Positions 39,901 to 54,900 of a stretch of 64,000 nt of DNA are shown here, in pieces; position 1 is the stretch's first letter; each line of letters opens with the position of its first letter. The position numbers and the translations under genes are program-made. Source of the DNA: Dicaeum eximium (Eukaryota > Chordata > Aves > Passeriformes > Dicaeidae); the NCBI GenBank assembly GCA_013396995.1, contig VWZP01005794.1:733685-797684 (forward strand), in the 5' to 3' direction. The notes beneath the pieces are model-generated. The model had not been told where the DNA came from. It worked only from the letters and a program-made list of their open reading frames with translations, and made no database searches.

Positions 39901-42900
39901 TTGCAGGCTAAAGGCAGCCTCTACTATACACTGACATTTCCAACTTATCCCCTGTAAGGTCAGCAGAGAGGCAGATGCCTGTCTCAGGTTCACTGGTCCC
40001 TGGTACTCTTCATGGCTGCCTTCCTCTTCTCTTTGAATTGAGAGGGGACTTCAGTGTTCACAGTGGGAGAGGTTTGTTCTTCATCCACCTAAGTGAATAA
40101 AATTTAGACAAATCTGTCCTTGAGCCATGTTTCTAAATTATATTGGATTATAGCAACTTGTTACCAAGTTTTCCCAGCAGGTAAAATGGGCCTCATGCCT
40201 GACCTCTAAAACACTTACAGGTCAAGCTATACTTAGTTTTTATGAATTATGCCTCTAGCATATGCACCCTCTTACCACTCCACAAGCTCTAAATCTCTTC
40301 ATAAAACTGCCACATGTTCAATCTGGACCATGGAAATGTAACATGTAACAGCCTTTTCTTAGGCCCTTACTATGCAAGTTTTTTTCTTCTCACATCTAAA
40401 ATTCTGCACAGTCCTCCACAGTTAATTTCCCATCCATCCTGTTCATGTCACTCCTCTTTCTGCAGCCCCCCCAGCTTGTCTTTTCCCTCTCAGACACACA
40501 AAGAAAGCCCTGCACTTCAAAAGAACTCCATAGGCCATTTCTACACTCTTCATCATCCATTACTTGCTGGATGTTGAACAAATCCATGTAAACTGAACAT
40601 CACTCCCTGGTTAAATTTTCTAGCAAGCATGACCATTCCCCCCCTCCTTATACATTCAAAAGAAGTAATGAAAATTTTCATAGAAATCATTATCTAGTTT
40701 TTCTTTTTATGCAATAAAATACAATACCTTTCTTGCATTTATTCCCAGTTACATATGTCTTTGCTTATCTATAAATTTCAAGAATATCGATGTAAGGATT
40801 TTGAACCAGCTCTTGTCATGGAAATACTTTATTAGTTCCAGAATGTGCAGAAATAGCCCAGATAAAAAGCTCAGAGGTAGATTTCCATTGAGTGGACACC
40901 TACACTTGTTTAGCTAAATGTCATTCAAAGAATGAATTGGAAAATATACATTATCTACTTGTTTTATACAAGTAAATTTCTATAGCTCCAGAAACAGTAC
41001 AAAGCAGTGACAATGATGAAAAGAAGTCTCAATTAAGCACCAAACTTACTGAAGGAAAGTGAGAGCAAGGACTAAAAGACTATTATTAGAAAAAAGAGGT
41101 TCGTTGTACTAATTAACACCTGAATCTAAAATTTTTTGCATAAATAACTGATATATATGAACAGCTTAGTCAGTTCACAGGTGCATGTTTGTTTTTTGCC
41201 TTCCACTATCATCTGTTAATTTACAACAGTTTCTAATTATTTTATTTCAAATAAAGAAGATCCAGTCCTGAAGACTAAAAATGTATTTGTAAAGCCTTCA
41301 AGTGACACAAAATGGAAATGAGTTTTCTATGTTCTATGGGAATGCTTTTTTAACAGATAAATCAAATCAAACTCCAGAACAAAATGCGATGCTGATTCTT
41401 TGTGAAAAGAAGAAATTTATGTATTTCATGGCACAAAGTAAAATTATGACAAAATAATATTTATTTCATGTTTTACAGTTTTTTATTGTGAAGAAAATTG
41501 ATGTTATATTTATTTTTTCCTGTTGAGGAGACTAGGGGGGTGCAGTACCTATAAGAAATATTTTGATATATGGACTCCAGCTGTTTACATTATCATTACA
41601 TGTTTCTTGTAGGTGTCCTTATATACAGGGTAGTTTCCAAAGACCCATGAAACACTGTTCCTCCTCTAAGAAATTCCGTCTATCAGATTTTGTTCCCAGA
41701 CTTTCTGTTCCAAAATTTTATAAACATATAATTTGTATGCACCTATCTATGTGCCAAGGAAATTTTCTTCAAGCTGTTTATTAGGCACTTGAGTTTTACT
41801 AAAATTTCTGAAAGATTCCATGACTAGTTTTTGGTAAGAGTAAACAGGTTATGTGGGAAATCTAATGGACAGCAGACTTCTCTCAGAGTACTGATCTGCT
41901 GGCTCCCCTCCATATGCAGTTGTGGTGATGATAAGCTCAGCTGCTGCATTGAGAATACACAAAAGTAATTACTTCATTTGATTAATGCTTTTAGGGGATA
42001 TGACCTTGCCCAGCAGAATAAATAAAGATAAAGTTGTGAGTAAAGTCACATTTCCCTCCCTACCTTTCTGCAGAATTTGGATTAGGGCTTGTTTGCTTGA
42101 CTCCAAAGCTTTGGGTGTTCATGTGAGTTTTGCAGGACATGAAAGTGATTCTTTTGGGAACAATCACAGTTGACAGTCACAGCTCTAAAAGAAGGCTGGC
42201 TGTATGTACAAGTATGCATGTATTGAAGTTGAGACAGGCAAGGAGACAGTAAGCTATTCAGACCTTTCTGTAGACTAATGGAATGCACCAGCAATGAGAA
42301 TTTGCATATGTTTAAGTCAGGCATTTGAGAGTGATCCTTCTCTCATAGCTCTTAAATAAATTCATGACAGGATGCAATACAGCAATATGTTCACTTTTTG
42401 ACAGTTCACAGAAATGATTCATGGCTTTTTTTGTTGTTTTTTGTAGTCCATGGTTGGCAGTGGAAGTTGGCAAAGAGTCAATGCACAGGTTGCAGTAAAA
42501 TCTCCTCGCTATGCAGTGTTTGACCTTGCAGAAGGAAAACCGTATGTTTTCCGAGTGCTGTCAGCAAACAAAAATGGCATCAGTGATCCATCTGAAATCA
42601 CAGAACCTATTCAACCACAAGATATTACTGGTAAGGTATTGATTGTAAGGCATTAACATTAAAATAGATATTTTACAAACTGGAAATAAACAACTCTCAT
42701 TTGATTAGTATAACTATAATAATAGTAGTCGACTTTATTTGTGTTCAGTTCTGTGAAGGATTTAGAAAAGACTAAGATGCAAAATTTTAGATACTTTCCT
42801 GAATTTTCCTAGTGATCACAAGCCTTGCTACTGAAAATAATAATCAGTGTAATTATTTTTAGTTATTCACTCTTCAGTGTTCTATTAACATGACATCAAA

Positions 42901-45900
42901 AATAGGTTAATCACTAACTTTGATAATTATATTTTCTGGCTCAGGTAATTATATACTACCTAATTCCCTACAGTTTTAGCTAGATAAGGTAGCCTTTCAT
43001 TTCTTTCTTAGTACTCTCAGTTGCAAATCACTGCTGGTGCACTATTCCTGTGTCATACAGATGAGTAGACTTCAGGGAAAGATACAACTACATATTCAGT
43101 GGTGATTTTCCAAATGAAAATGAAGTGTTTACCTTGGGGTCACATTCAAAAACACAAATGAAAATTTAGGGAGTGGTTATTCATCTTGTTTTTGAAATAT
43201 TTGTTTGTTTTTGCAGTTTTGCAGAAGCCACACATAACAACTTAATGTATTGATAACTGTCACCTTAATTGCACATATCTTACTAGTACACTTTCTAGTA
43301 ATATACAAAATATTTACAGTATCTGATATACCATGATAAAAAATGTAATCCATACTTGCAGCTTGATCTGTAACTACATGATAAAGAAAAGCATTTTTTG
43401 CTTTCATATATTCTTGATTTGATGCCTCATTAATGCATATAAATTATTTAAACCCTTCAGCATTCCCCAAGGTAGGGAAGAAAAACACTGTATTTATTGC
43501 TCTTCGTATAGAAAATAAGCCATCCCTTAGGGGTTAATGCAACACCTTCTGCATAACTCACAGCTTTCAATAAAGCACAAAGCAGAAGAATCTATTTTAA
43601 AGAGAAACTGTAGGAGTATTTTCAGAGACAGAGTTTTCCACCTGAGCTAAAATATATCAGAAACACATGGCTCCTTTTAGTTGCTGCACTTGGTGTCATT
43701 TGATGTTCTTAAGGGTGACTGAGACACCTTCATGGGGACAGCAGTCATTACACAGCAATTTTGGGTACCTTATGAGCAAAAACTAAAGAATGGTTGGGGT
43801 ATCCTAGGCCATCCTAAATGACACTTAAAATGATGCAATTTAATTGAGCCGTAAAAGAATATTCAGTTTGAGATTAAAATATGAATTTGTTTCCATGTGG
43901 ATATCTACAGGTGCAGTAGATGCCTCTGCTCTGACTGTGGCAGTTGGAGCCTGGAATATAAGCTGGCTGATGTTGTCATAAGTTGCCCCACGTCCCCCAG
44001 CTGTACAGTGTTTATTTTGGGGTGAGATTAATAATTTTCAGGACCCTACCCAGCACTGATGGAAGGCTGAGTTTAACTGGCCAAAGAGACATCCTTTTCA
44101 AATGCTTTCAGTTTGCCATTTCAGAGGACTGTAGGTATTATCTCCTGAGTCATATCTGACAACTCCATGAAGAAGTGACAGATGGTCCAAAATGGCCCTA
44201 AATTAATTTATTTATGTAACTGAGTTAAGCCCTAGCTCTTTGACTATAGTGGCAGCTCAAGAATACGTGCTTGTAGACACACATAAAAGTCTAAATGTAG
44301 GTACATTTATCAGACTGAATCCATTTGATCTTAAAAATTTATTGCATAAAGTATAGTAGTATGTAAGTATTAATTTTTATTTTAATATTGAAAGACTAAG
44401 TGGGAAACATGCTGCCTTTCTTTTGTTTCATGCTGCTTGCAGTTCTCTCCAATATCAATCTGAGGAAACTAAAATACCTTCAAGAGACGAGTACTGGGTG
44501 CCTCTCTTAACCTGTCACGTTAGGCTGAGACATTGCTTTAGTTTCTCATTATGAAAGCTCAGATAGATATTTTATGGTGTACAGACTGTGCTGGTTCTTA
44601 CTGAGATTTGTTTTTCCATTTGGATCTCAATATTTCTGGTTCTATTTATGCACACTCATCTGTTTAGGTTGGTGTAAACTGACAACAAACTTTCTTTGCA
44701 TGTAAAGTAAACTGCATACTATGGTGCATTGGGAGAACTGTAGTCAACAGATTGAAGAAAGATTTATCCTCTTTTCTTGGTGGTGAGGCTGGTCCTGGAG
44801 TATTGTTTCCCAGTTCTGGCTTCCTTAGTCAAGAGGGATGGTTGTAAAGTGGAGAGGCCCTCTGTATGGCAACCAAGATGACCAGGGGATTAGAGACTGT
44901 GACCTATGAAGAGAGGTGTTTATTTAGTTTGAAGACTTACAAAGATGATGGTGTCAAGCTTCTCAACATTGTCAAATGACAAATAGAGGCAAGAGCCAAA
45001 CACTGTAGCTTAGTAAGTTCATTCTGGACATACCCTTTTAATGAAAAAGGTGCAAGGTGCAAGAGTGCAGTGCTGGAAAACGTTGTGCAGGTAAGCTGTG
45101 AAATCTCCATTGTCAGAAGTTTTCAAGAATTGTAGAAATCCATGACTGACACATTAGTTTAGTGTTGGTGATTATCCTACTCTCAGTGATAGGGTGGATG
45201 GACTAGATGATCCCCAGAGCCTCCTTCCAACCAGTGCTCCTATGCTTCTATGACATTCATCTAGCTACTTTTAGATAAAATTTTGGCGTTCAGATATATG
45301 CTTAAAGTTGCCCTGAAAAGCTCATATTTTTGGAATTTGGGCTGTGATTAGTGAACTGTAAGGCAGTATTTCTTAATATGATATGATATATGATATAATG
45401 ATATAGCTCTATAGTCTGTGTGCATTTCTTACTGACACAGTAATTCTACAGGGACGTAAGCTATACATCTACCTCTTATTTGAGAGAGAAATTTGAGGGT
45501 GAACATTTTCATATCTGTATGCTTTTATCCACACTCATATTTGAAAATATGTAATACTATAATTGACTATCATAAAACCTATATAAAATCATACAGGTAA
45601 GGAGCCCCACAGAGCATTCAGAGAAAAAATTAGAAAAAAATGTATTTGTATATACATATATATAAAGGTACCCAGATTTACAGTGAAAGAAATATATTAA
45701 AATACATATCATATAACAATATTAACATGAGTAGTGTTAAGTTAAAGAGTAGTCATAGCTGTAGTGATTAAAAGTGATCACATTATACAGTGTTTCATCT
45801 AGTTCAAATTGCTTTTATTTTTATGTATTTTCTAATAGCATATGTTTTATCTCTTTTTCTTAGTTTTGCCATCTGCACCTGGTCAGGTGGTGGCCACAAG

Positions 45901-48900
45901 GAATACAAAAACATCAGTTGTAGTTCAATGGGATAAACCAAAGCATGAAGAGGAGTTATATGGCTACTACATCGAGTATTCTGTGGTGGGATCAAATCGC
46001 TGGGAATCCAGTAACCATAAACCTATTAAATATAACAGGTATTGATAATATTTCTGTATTTTTGGAAATTTGAAAATTGTAGGATATTTTTAAGATGTCT
46101 TATGTGCTAAGCCATATAATTGAAGGAGAATGTTGAATGAATGTGAAGAAAAACAGTCTGCAGACTCAGAGCCAAGAGTTCCAAATTACAGGACAATTCT
46201 CCTCACCTTTTTTTTTTTTTTTTCCAAGAAGAAGGATATTTTTTTCTATTCCATGACTTTCAGTTTTAAAATCAGATTCTAGAGACATGATTCTGAGTGT
46301 CTTGGACATGAGTAAGTGGAAAATATGCCCTTTTAAAGTATGAATTATGTTGTGGGGTAAACAGACTTATTGAGGAAGAGTATGAGGAAGGAGAGGGAAT
46401 TCTAAAGCTTTATCATAGTCCATGAATAACAGAGCAAAAGGTCAAGCCATTTCTGCTATAAATATGGTGGCAAAAGTGCTTTGGCAGCTGACACTATTGT
46501 GCAGGAAAGCCAAGTGCTCCATTCCAGAAACATCAGAGCTCCCTGATCTGTTACATCTCTGGATAAAGGACAGTAGACCCTGTTTCTAATTCCCTTACCA
46601 TGACACTAGAACTGTTTGAATTTCTGATGATTTCTTACTCTCTCCTGAAGATACAAACTTCATTATGGAATTCTTCAAGCAATTTCCTCTGTGAAAAATC
46701 ATACTTATTTTTATTCATCACCAAATTATCATCACCAATCACCAATCATCACCATCATTTTTATTAATCACCAAATGCAAAATTTAGATTTGTAGTTTAT
46801 ATTTTCTATAACAAGCACGTCATTTGGTTTATTGTATTACGTCAGTCATTAACTGAGTGACTTTGTATCCTGATGATTCCTTTTTTCAAGTAGTCAAGAA
46901 ATTTGATCAAAGAAAAAGTAGAGACTAATTCTTGGTCAGAGTGGGTTGGGAAAGCACAAAAATAAGAAAAAGAATGTTTCATTTCTTCATATATGAACAT
47001 ATCATACATATTTAGTACAGTAATTACCTAGAACCTCAGATCAGAACTAAAAACTATTTTTCACTACAGTGAAAAATACAGTTCCTTCCCAGAACAGATT
47101 AGAATTTAGCAAGCCAAAGTTCAGAGGGAATATATTATATTTTATCTGACTACCTACCTGCTAGATCAGCACTAACAATCTAATGAGTAATGTGATTTTT
47201 GTTACAGCATCCCATCCAGTTATATTGTACTACATCATGCCATTGTATTGGAGTTTCCCTCTTGGAAACATTTTCCTTTGTGAAGCACTCATGAAGTTGA
47301 GCTTTTTAATCGATACAACAATTTCATGTTAGAGCATAGAATGATTCCCGTAAAATATATACTAATGTGTGATGCTATCTTTTTTAACCCAGGTTTGTTG
47401 TTCATGGTTTGGAAACTGGAGAGCAATATGTCTTCCGTGTGAAAGCTGCGAATGCTGTGGGGCTGAGTGAGAACTCGCAGGAGTCGGAGGCTGTGACAGT
47501 GCAGGCAGCCCTCAGTAAGTGTGATTCTGTGCAGCTCAGCTTCTGGTTTCCTGAATGAGTGACATATTTCCAGCAATCATCTCCTCTGGTCTGATTTGCT
47601 ATAATAGTATACCTTGCAGCCACCATGCACATCTGTTTAATGATATCTGTTCTCTGGCATGTGGCTATTCTAGAGAAAAGACATTGTTTTATAGAAAAAG
47701 TTATTTATAATGACTGTTAGAAATATTGGGTAAAATGCACTTTAATGACCAGGTTGCCTTTTGCTCCAAGGCTATATCAAAAAATTTAAATACTGAGTAA
47801 GTTAGACAATTAGTTTCTGAGTGACTTGGAGTGATGCAAAACATTTTAGCATGGGATCTGCTCCATTTAGAAGAGTTTCAGTAAGCTTTATTACTGCATA
47901 GCTGAACCAAACAGAAAATCCCCTGTTTGCTCCAGGTTGGAGCACAATCTGCCTCCTCTGGTGTCCTACCAACAAAATTTCTGTGTAAGATCAACCTTCA
48001 GTGGGAATGGTACATGTTGAGTGAAGGGTTGAATAAGTATTTACAACAAAGAGTACACAGATCTGGGCTATCATGGTTCAGTTTGAATTAAGGGGTAGTG
48101 TCAGTTCCATACAGAAAAGTTTTAAATAGGACAGGTTTTCCCCAGCTGAGTGCCCTCCACCTCTTGGAGAAGACCAGTAGACATACTTGTGAGAAATAAT
48201 CCTCTAAAAGATTTATAATTCAGGGTAGTCAACAGAAAGTAAATTTGTATGTTACTGACAGTTACTGTATTTGACTTTTTTAGGAGGAAGTGTGTCTCAT
48301 ATGGGTAGGTGGTGCATGGACACTTGCACATTATCACCACAATGCTGTAAATGCACTTGCACCTATTTGTCACTGTGTGTTTTGGAGAGGAGTGTTGCAT
48401 GGGGTATATCATCAAACACAGAGCACATTGTGGATCTTACACATTCTTATGGGATGTGGGCAGCTTTTATCCGTCTTTGCAGGCTTTAGCAGGAATTTAG
48501 CAGGACTATGACTTAACATTAGCATGGCCAGAACCTTTCTGTAGTACTATTTTAAGACTATTTACAGGAGTTTGCTACGGTCATTCTTATTTACCAAGAA
48601 GTGGCAGGAAACACAAAGGCCCCATTTTGTGACCTCTGAGTATAGCACCATATCTGAACAAAAAAGAAAAATTAAAAAAAGGCAGTTCTGCTGATACTGT
48701 CAGTTTTCATGGTGATCACTAGCGCAGCTACAAGAACAGGGACTGTACTAAGGCCTTTCCTAATATATTCTCTTTTCTGAATGAGGTAAGTTACATTCTT
48801 TCAAGTTATTCTGGTAATTCAACTGAAAGTATCAGATCAGCTTTAGGGCCAGGTGTTTAGTGTTACTGATTGGAGCACCCTAGTGTCAAGAAAGGGATGT

Positions 48901-51900
48901 CTTTGGGCAGACTTTTGAGTATGGATGACAAATGCAAAACTGCTTGCAGCAAGAGATCCTTCCAAAATTAAAAAGCTCAGAAAATGGGTTTTCTTCGCTC
49001 TAGAAAGGTGCCTTGGTGACATTTCTGCTTCTGCTACAGAAGGGAGTAAACCCACGCAAGTAACCTCATGAAGGACATTACTTTTCTGCCTCAACATAGG
49101 TTAAGTTACTGAAAGTCTAAATATCTTCTTTCTAGGGCAAAAAGCAGTCACAGTCTGAATAAAGCATATAATATCAGGGTAGTACAGGAAAACTGTGGTG
49201 GCCATAGATCAGTCAGTCACATTACTTAATTTCATTCAAGTTTACCATATTTTTTCTTTTATTACTGGATGATTTTTACTGTATTCCAGAAATATTTGAA
49301 CAGCTTATTTTTTTCTTCCTAGGAAGAGACCTTCTGACCCATTTAAATATTTTAGCATAATTTTTGGTCTGGAGATGCTGGCATTACTATTTCCCTGCAA
49401 AGATCATCTATTCTTCCTTGCTACCTTCTGAGAGGGCAAAATGTTAGGCAGATGTTTTAAAACCTTCCATGTGTATATCTGGTGATAAAAGGAATGTTGG
49501 TTAGCAACTTTACAACTACTTTGCTATCATTATGCAGCTGAGAGCAGTATGCTGAAGAAAACGGAAGCAATATCAAAAATGCTAAGCAGCTTCTACGCTG
49601 CAGTGTTGTAGATTCTGTCCTAACTCTGAGGTTGCTTATTTCCTTGTAGCTTGTCCTTCATATCCTCATGGTATCACTCTTCTGAACTGTGATGGGCATT
49701 CCATGACCCTTGGCTGGAAAGCACCAACATACAGCGGAGGTTCACCCATCCTTGGTTATTACATGGACAAACGGGAAGCCAACCATCAGAACTGGCATGA
49801 AGTCAATTCTTCCCTTATCACCCAGACGATTTATACGGTAAGTATGTTTTGATCATCATGTTTTTGGAGATGATCTGAATTTTTTCTTTGGATTTTTTTA
49901 AAGAGAGAAATTCTTTAAATACTTCAACAAAATCAGGGACTTCAATTCGGAGTGCAGCAAGGTTACACCTGGGCTAAAGGATCAGTGCCACCCCCTGCTA
50001 TGAAATTCTAATATGAATAAGACCATTCAGATAAGTAAATTTTGGAGGGAAAAGTGTGAAGCACATTTTTCACAAGGAAAAAGATGGGCTATAAAATGTT
50101 CCCCAAGCTATTTTCATTAATAATCACTGTATACATCACCACTATAACAACATACAGAGAAAGGATGGAAGCATTTAGCAGAACAGATAACTGCTCTCTG
50201 TAGAACTGAGGACTTGTAAACAAAATGGAGATGGGTTGAGAAAAAAAATAACTGTCACTGTTCTTACTCTCAAAATCTGCCTTCAGCTGAAAAAGCATGT
50301 TTATTAATGAACTCAGCCTTATGTCTCATCATCTCCTTTGCAGAGTACAGTTTTGAAATAAATTACTTCTGGTTTCACTTGCAATTTGTGAAATGTTTCT
50401 TAAACTAGGAAAAATTTAGATGTGAATTGCCATGAAGAAAAGTTAGGGAGATAGGGTATAGCACAAGCAATCAATCAATGTGATGCTTTTAAAATTAAGT
50501 TAAACAATCAGATTTTACTCACAAATACTTAAAATTTTATATCTGCAAGTCAACAAATTTCCTGTAAACCTTAGGACAGAAGTAAGCCTTGCAGGTATTT
50601 GACACTGAAGTAGAAGATAATGATGCAGATGAGCTGAGGAATGTTTCATGCACAGAAGGCAGGCAGCAATACTCAGGTGTGTGCTTGTGACTGATTCTGT
50701 GACTGGCATCTCTGACATAGCAGATGGAGCAAGGATGGTGAGAAATAAAAAAGGGCAGGTAAGATAGACATGAAAGGGCAATGCTAAGCAATGCTTTCCA
50801 CATATTTTTATTTTTAATGCATTTGTAAACAAATGAGTAATGTAAATTCAGGCCCTCCACTGAGAATTTAACTAGGTATTTAAGTGTCAGTCCTGCCAGT
50901 AACTGTATTTGTGCCTAGAGGTGCATCTTCATATATTAGTTTGAGTGACTAGAATCTGAAATACTGATGGTAAATAAAACCAAGAGAGCTTTTAGTAGCA
51001 CAGAATATTTTATAACATACTGCAAACAGAGAATGCCCGAGATATTCAGTGCAGCTCTGGGAAATCACTAAAGGTTTAACCTTCTCTGATCAAATAATTC
51101 TGTGGGAACCTCACAAATATTCTTTCCCTTAATAACCTGGGATTTCAAAATCATTTTTACAGGATGATCTGTTTTTCTTTCTTGTGGGTCACACTATATA
51201 GCTCCTTGTCTTCAGGAAATTATGTCTAAATTATTTTAGTGCCTGACCCGTGTTACTTCATTTGCTTTGGTCTTGTATTTAATGCTACCCCATATGTTTG
51301 TTACCATCACATGTTTTTTATCATTAAAAAAATCACACCAAAATCCTTTTTTATCTCACATTTTCAAAGAGAACTATTTATTAATGAAAATCTAAAACTG
51401 TTTGGTATCTCCACTTGGAGTACTACTCTCAGCTGTCTCTCTTGAGATATGACTAAATATAATTGTGGGAAAATTATTCAGAGGAATCAGATGTAGAAGA
51501 CTTGGTTTTTTGTATTTAGGTGTTCTGGAAGAAGAAGGATGGAGGAGGGCTGCTGCCATGAGATGTTCTGGGTGTCAAGACATTAATGCCTTTTAGTCCT
51601 CTACTTTGATCTCAAAATCTGAGATGCTGGTGTGGGGATGGGCTCATTAGCTAAATCAGAGTTCCTTTACCAGGGATGTTTCCAGAGGAATATTATGGAT
51701 TATGCTCATCCCATTACCAGTGCTTACTTTCTCACTTTGTAATGGTAGGTAACATTAAGAGAAAGATTCATACAAGCCATGAGATACTACTGAGAGGCTC
51801 TTTCCTGGAATTATATCAGCACATTGTGGAACTACTTGGATTGTTTTTTCATTTAGTTTCCTATCATTTCCTTTTTTTCCTTTGGAGGTCAGTCCTTTGT

Positions 51901-54900
51901 GACCTTTTTAACCAAAACACAATTTTAACTCTTGCTTAAGTGAATGGCTTATGAACAGCCATTCACAAGCAATGCAAGAAGGTATTTCATTTTAGAACAC
52001 TCACTTGTAAGTATCTGCTAGTGATCATTCATTGATTGAGATCCTTGAACCTTTGCTCTAAACTCTTACAGCTTTTCATGCCAATACATGAGTGCTGTTA
52101 TTCTTAGGATTATGTGACTCATAGTACAGAACTCTACATTAAATTTGATTTAAGAGCAAAATCTTCAAATTAGACCCTTCAGCATGGCAGGGCCTGGTAA
52201 TTAATTAACTAGTGTTTATATCCAAGTATTTATTAAATGAATATAAATCATGGCTTTTGATATATTGAATTATTTTCTCAAATGAAAAAAGGTAGAGGAT
52301 TTGACTGAAGACGCCTTCTATGAATTCAAAGTTGCTGCTGCAAATCTGGTTGGAATAGGTCAACCTTCAGATCCCAGTGAGCATTTTAAGTGTAAAGCCT
52401 GGACTATGCCAGAACCTGGTAAGTATATTAGTTCTTCATGAATCTCAAAGTCCTTCAAACACAGCCACGGAGTTCCAGCCAAACTCTGCAGGATGTCTTT
52501 TGCTTAATTTGTTCCACAGTTCCTGTTGAGATTGCTCTTGCTGCTGAGCTCTGTTAAAAGTTACCGCCACACCTCCAATGATGGCATCTATTTCCTGGCC
52601 AATATGATGACCTTTACTTAGCTTGTTGAGTGTCCCTTTCTTTCACTGCTCTCACCAGCTCAGAAGAATGTTGAGCATTTAGCTTATGTTTGTATCTCTG
52701 TCACCTCTTCAAGCCCTACAAGCTCCACCTCACACTCACCCCCTGTACAATATCTCTGCTACAAATGCAGCCTATTAAGAATATGCCTGGAGTTTCAGAT
52801 TCGAAAACCACATTAGCTTTCAGCCATAAATAACACATAAGAGGGGCCTGTTTCTTGGTGTAGAGACAAGTGGCACAGCTAGTCTTCTATTCTCAAATAG
52901 TGTGCCCATGGACATGTGTTTCCCCTAGATTGTACCTGGGTGTTACCTGAGAAATTGTTATTAGCCAGGTGTTAGAACAAATGTGCTAACAAACATACAG
53001 TGGGAATGGCTGTGCACTAGTACTCAAACCCTGTGTTTAGGTTGTCTGTAGTTTGGCTGGGTAGGTGTAGCTGAAGAGTATTAATTGCAATTATAAGTGC
53101 TGTGAGTTTGGGACCCTCACTAAGAGGAAGTTAAACTGTAATCTACCTCATGTGAGCATATCAATTTGTTATGTAATAATATATAACAGATGTTATATCT
53201 TTGTTATATATAACATTATAACATTATAACATTATATTTGTTGTTATATAACAAACAGATGTTTGTTATGTATAATATATAACAGATATGTTATGTATAT
53301 ATGTTATATTTTTAATATTATATGTTTTATATAATATTTTTAAAATAAAAATGGTCAACAGCTAAAAAATTAGTCCCCCACAACAACGTTCAAGGCCTGT
53401 AAATAAGCTATAAAGGGGTTTCTGAAGGTCCATTCTTCTTATTTTATAACACTGTAACACCATTACTCATACCGAGCAACAAATTTGCTGAAGCTATTTC
53501 TGATGTCTGGACTGCTTTGCTTAAACAAAGTGTGTCACAAGTAGAGCCCATAGTGAAAACACAGGGGCCTACAACTTTAAAATATTTCTGCCTTCTTTTC
53601 CTGCAAACACTGTAAAGTACTGCTGTGTTGTTATATTAAATTCTATATATGATACTGAGCTTTGGTATGTACCTAAAATCCATTCTAATACTTGTTTATG
53701 TCATCAGGAGCTGTCTGACACTTAAAGCATTTGTTTTAAGCCTAAATATTCACTCTGTAATTTTCTCAGCAAAGAAAAAAACCCCACAAAACTCCTAAAT
53801 CTGGATTTGTAAAACTATCAAAATTACTAGTGAGGTGGTAGGGAAGTTTCAGTTTTCTTTTTTATGCTATAGGTAAAAGGTAGTTCTTACCTGGAACAAG
53901 AAAAATTCAGTAAGATAATGGAATTGTTTATGAGGACAGACTCTCAAATGTCATCTAATCCAGCTGCTTGCTCACTTGCAGGTTACCTACACCTCTCTCC
54001 TTGACAGAAGCTTGTCTAATCTATCTTTAAAGTCTTCTCCTCATGAAATGTCCAGGTTCTTTGAACAAGATCCATTCCTAATCTTGCTGTGCTTGCAGTT
54101 TGAAAGTTTCTCTTATATTACTGAATCTCTCTTCCTGCAACCTTCCCTATAGATCATGTATTCCTTATTGTTAATGAAAAAGGTTTTGCTCTTCTTCTAA
54201 CTTTTTCTAGTTGGTTCACTTCTTTCTTGAATGGCAGTGCACAAACTGGAGACACTATTCCAAATAAGTATTTTTCAATGCTCCAAATAAGTATTTTTCA
54301 GTGCTGAGTAGAGCAACTGTAACTCCACCTTCTGCAAGTCATTTGCCTGCTTACAAATACCCTCTTTTTGTCCTCTAAAACAAAAATTACACTGTTAAGT
54401 TCCAAGTTAGTTCCTTTAAATGCCCATATTCTTTGCTGAAAACCTGTTTGTCTTTATGTTTTCTAGTTAAAATCTTCAGAGTTCATAAATCTTACCATAT
54501 GGATTTAATGATATGACAAAGCTGTCAATAACAAAATGGTTAATCTCCTGTCCTTAACTCACTTCACTTTAATTACATTTTCTTATAATCTCATAATATT
54601 TACTAAATGTAATATTTAGTAAATGCATCATCATTTGAACAATTATTTTTCTTAAAGAAATGATATACAATTTATGCTTTCTACAGCTTTTTCAAAGCAT
54701 CACTTATATTACATAGTGTCTAAAAAATGGAAAAATATTGTTCATTTTAAATTACAGATAAAGAAATGAAATGTGTTTTCAGGTAATGGAGAGAGGGAAA
54801 TTTCCATAATGAACAATTTGACCTTTTTAGTGTTTGGCTGATTGCGTTGTTCTCGTTATGGTATGAGTTGAATTGACAGTATTGCTTTCCTCCTGCTTAA

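Noticed and set aside
48122..48511. Overlapping open frames on both strands in intron 17
   Set aside because: No domain, codon bias or splice context; random open frames.
53166..53345. CRISPR-like or origin-like repeat
   Set aside because: AT-rich simple repeat with no regular spacer pattern, in a vertebrate intron.
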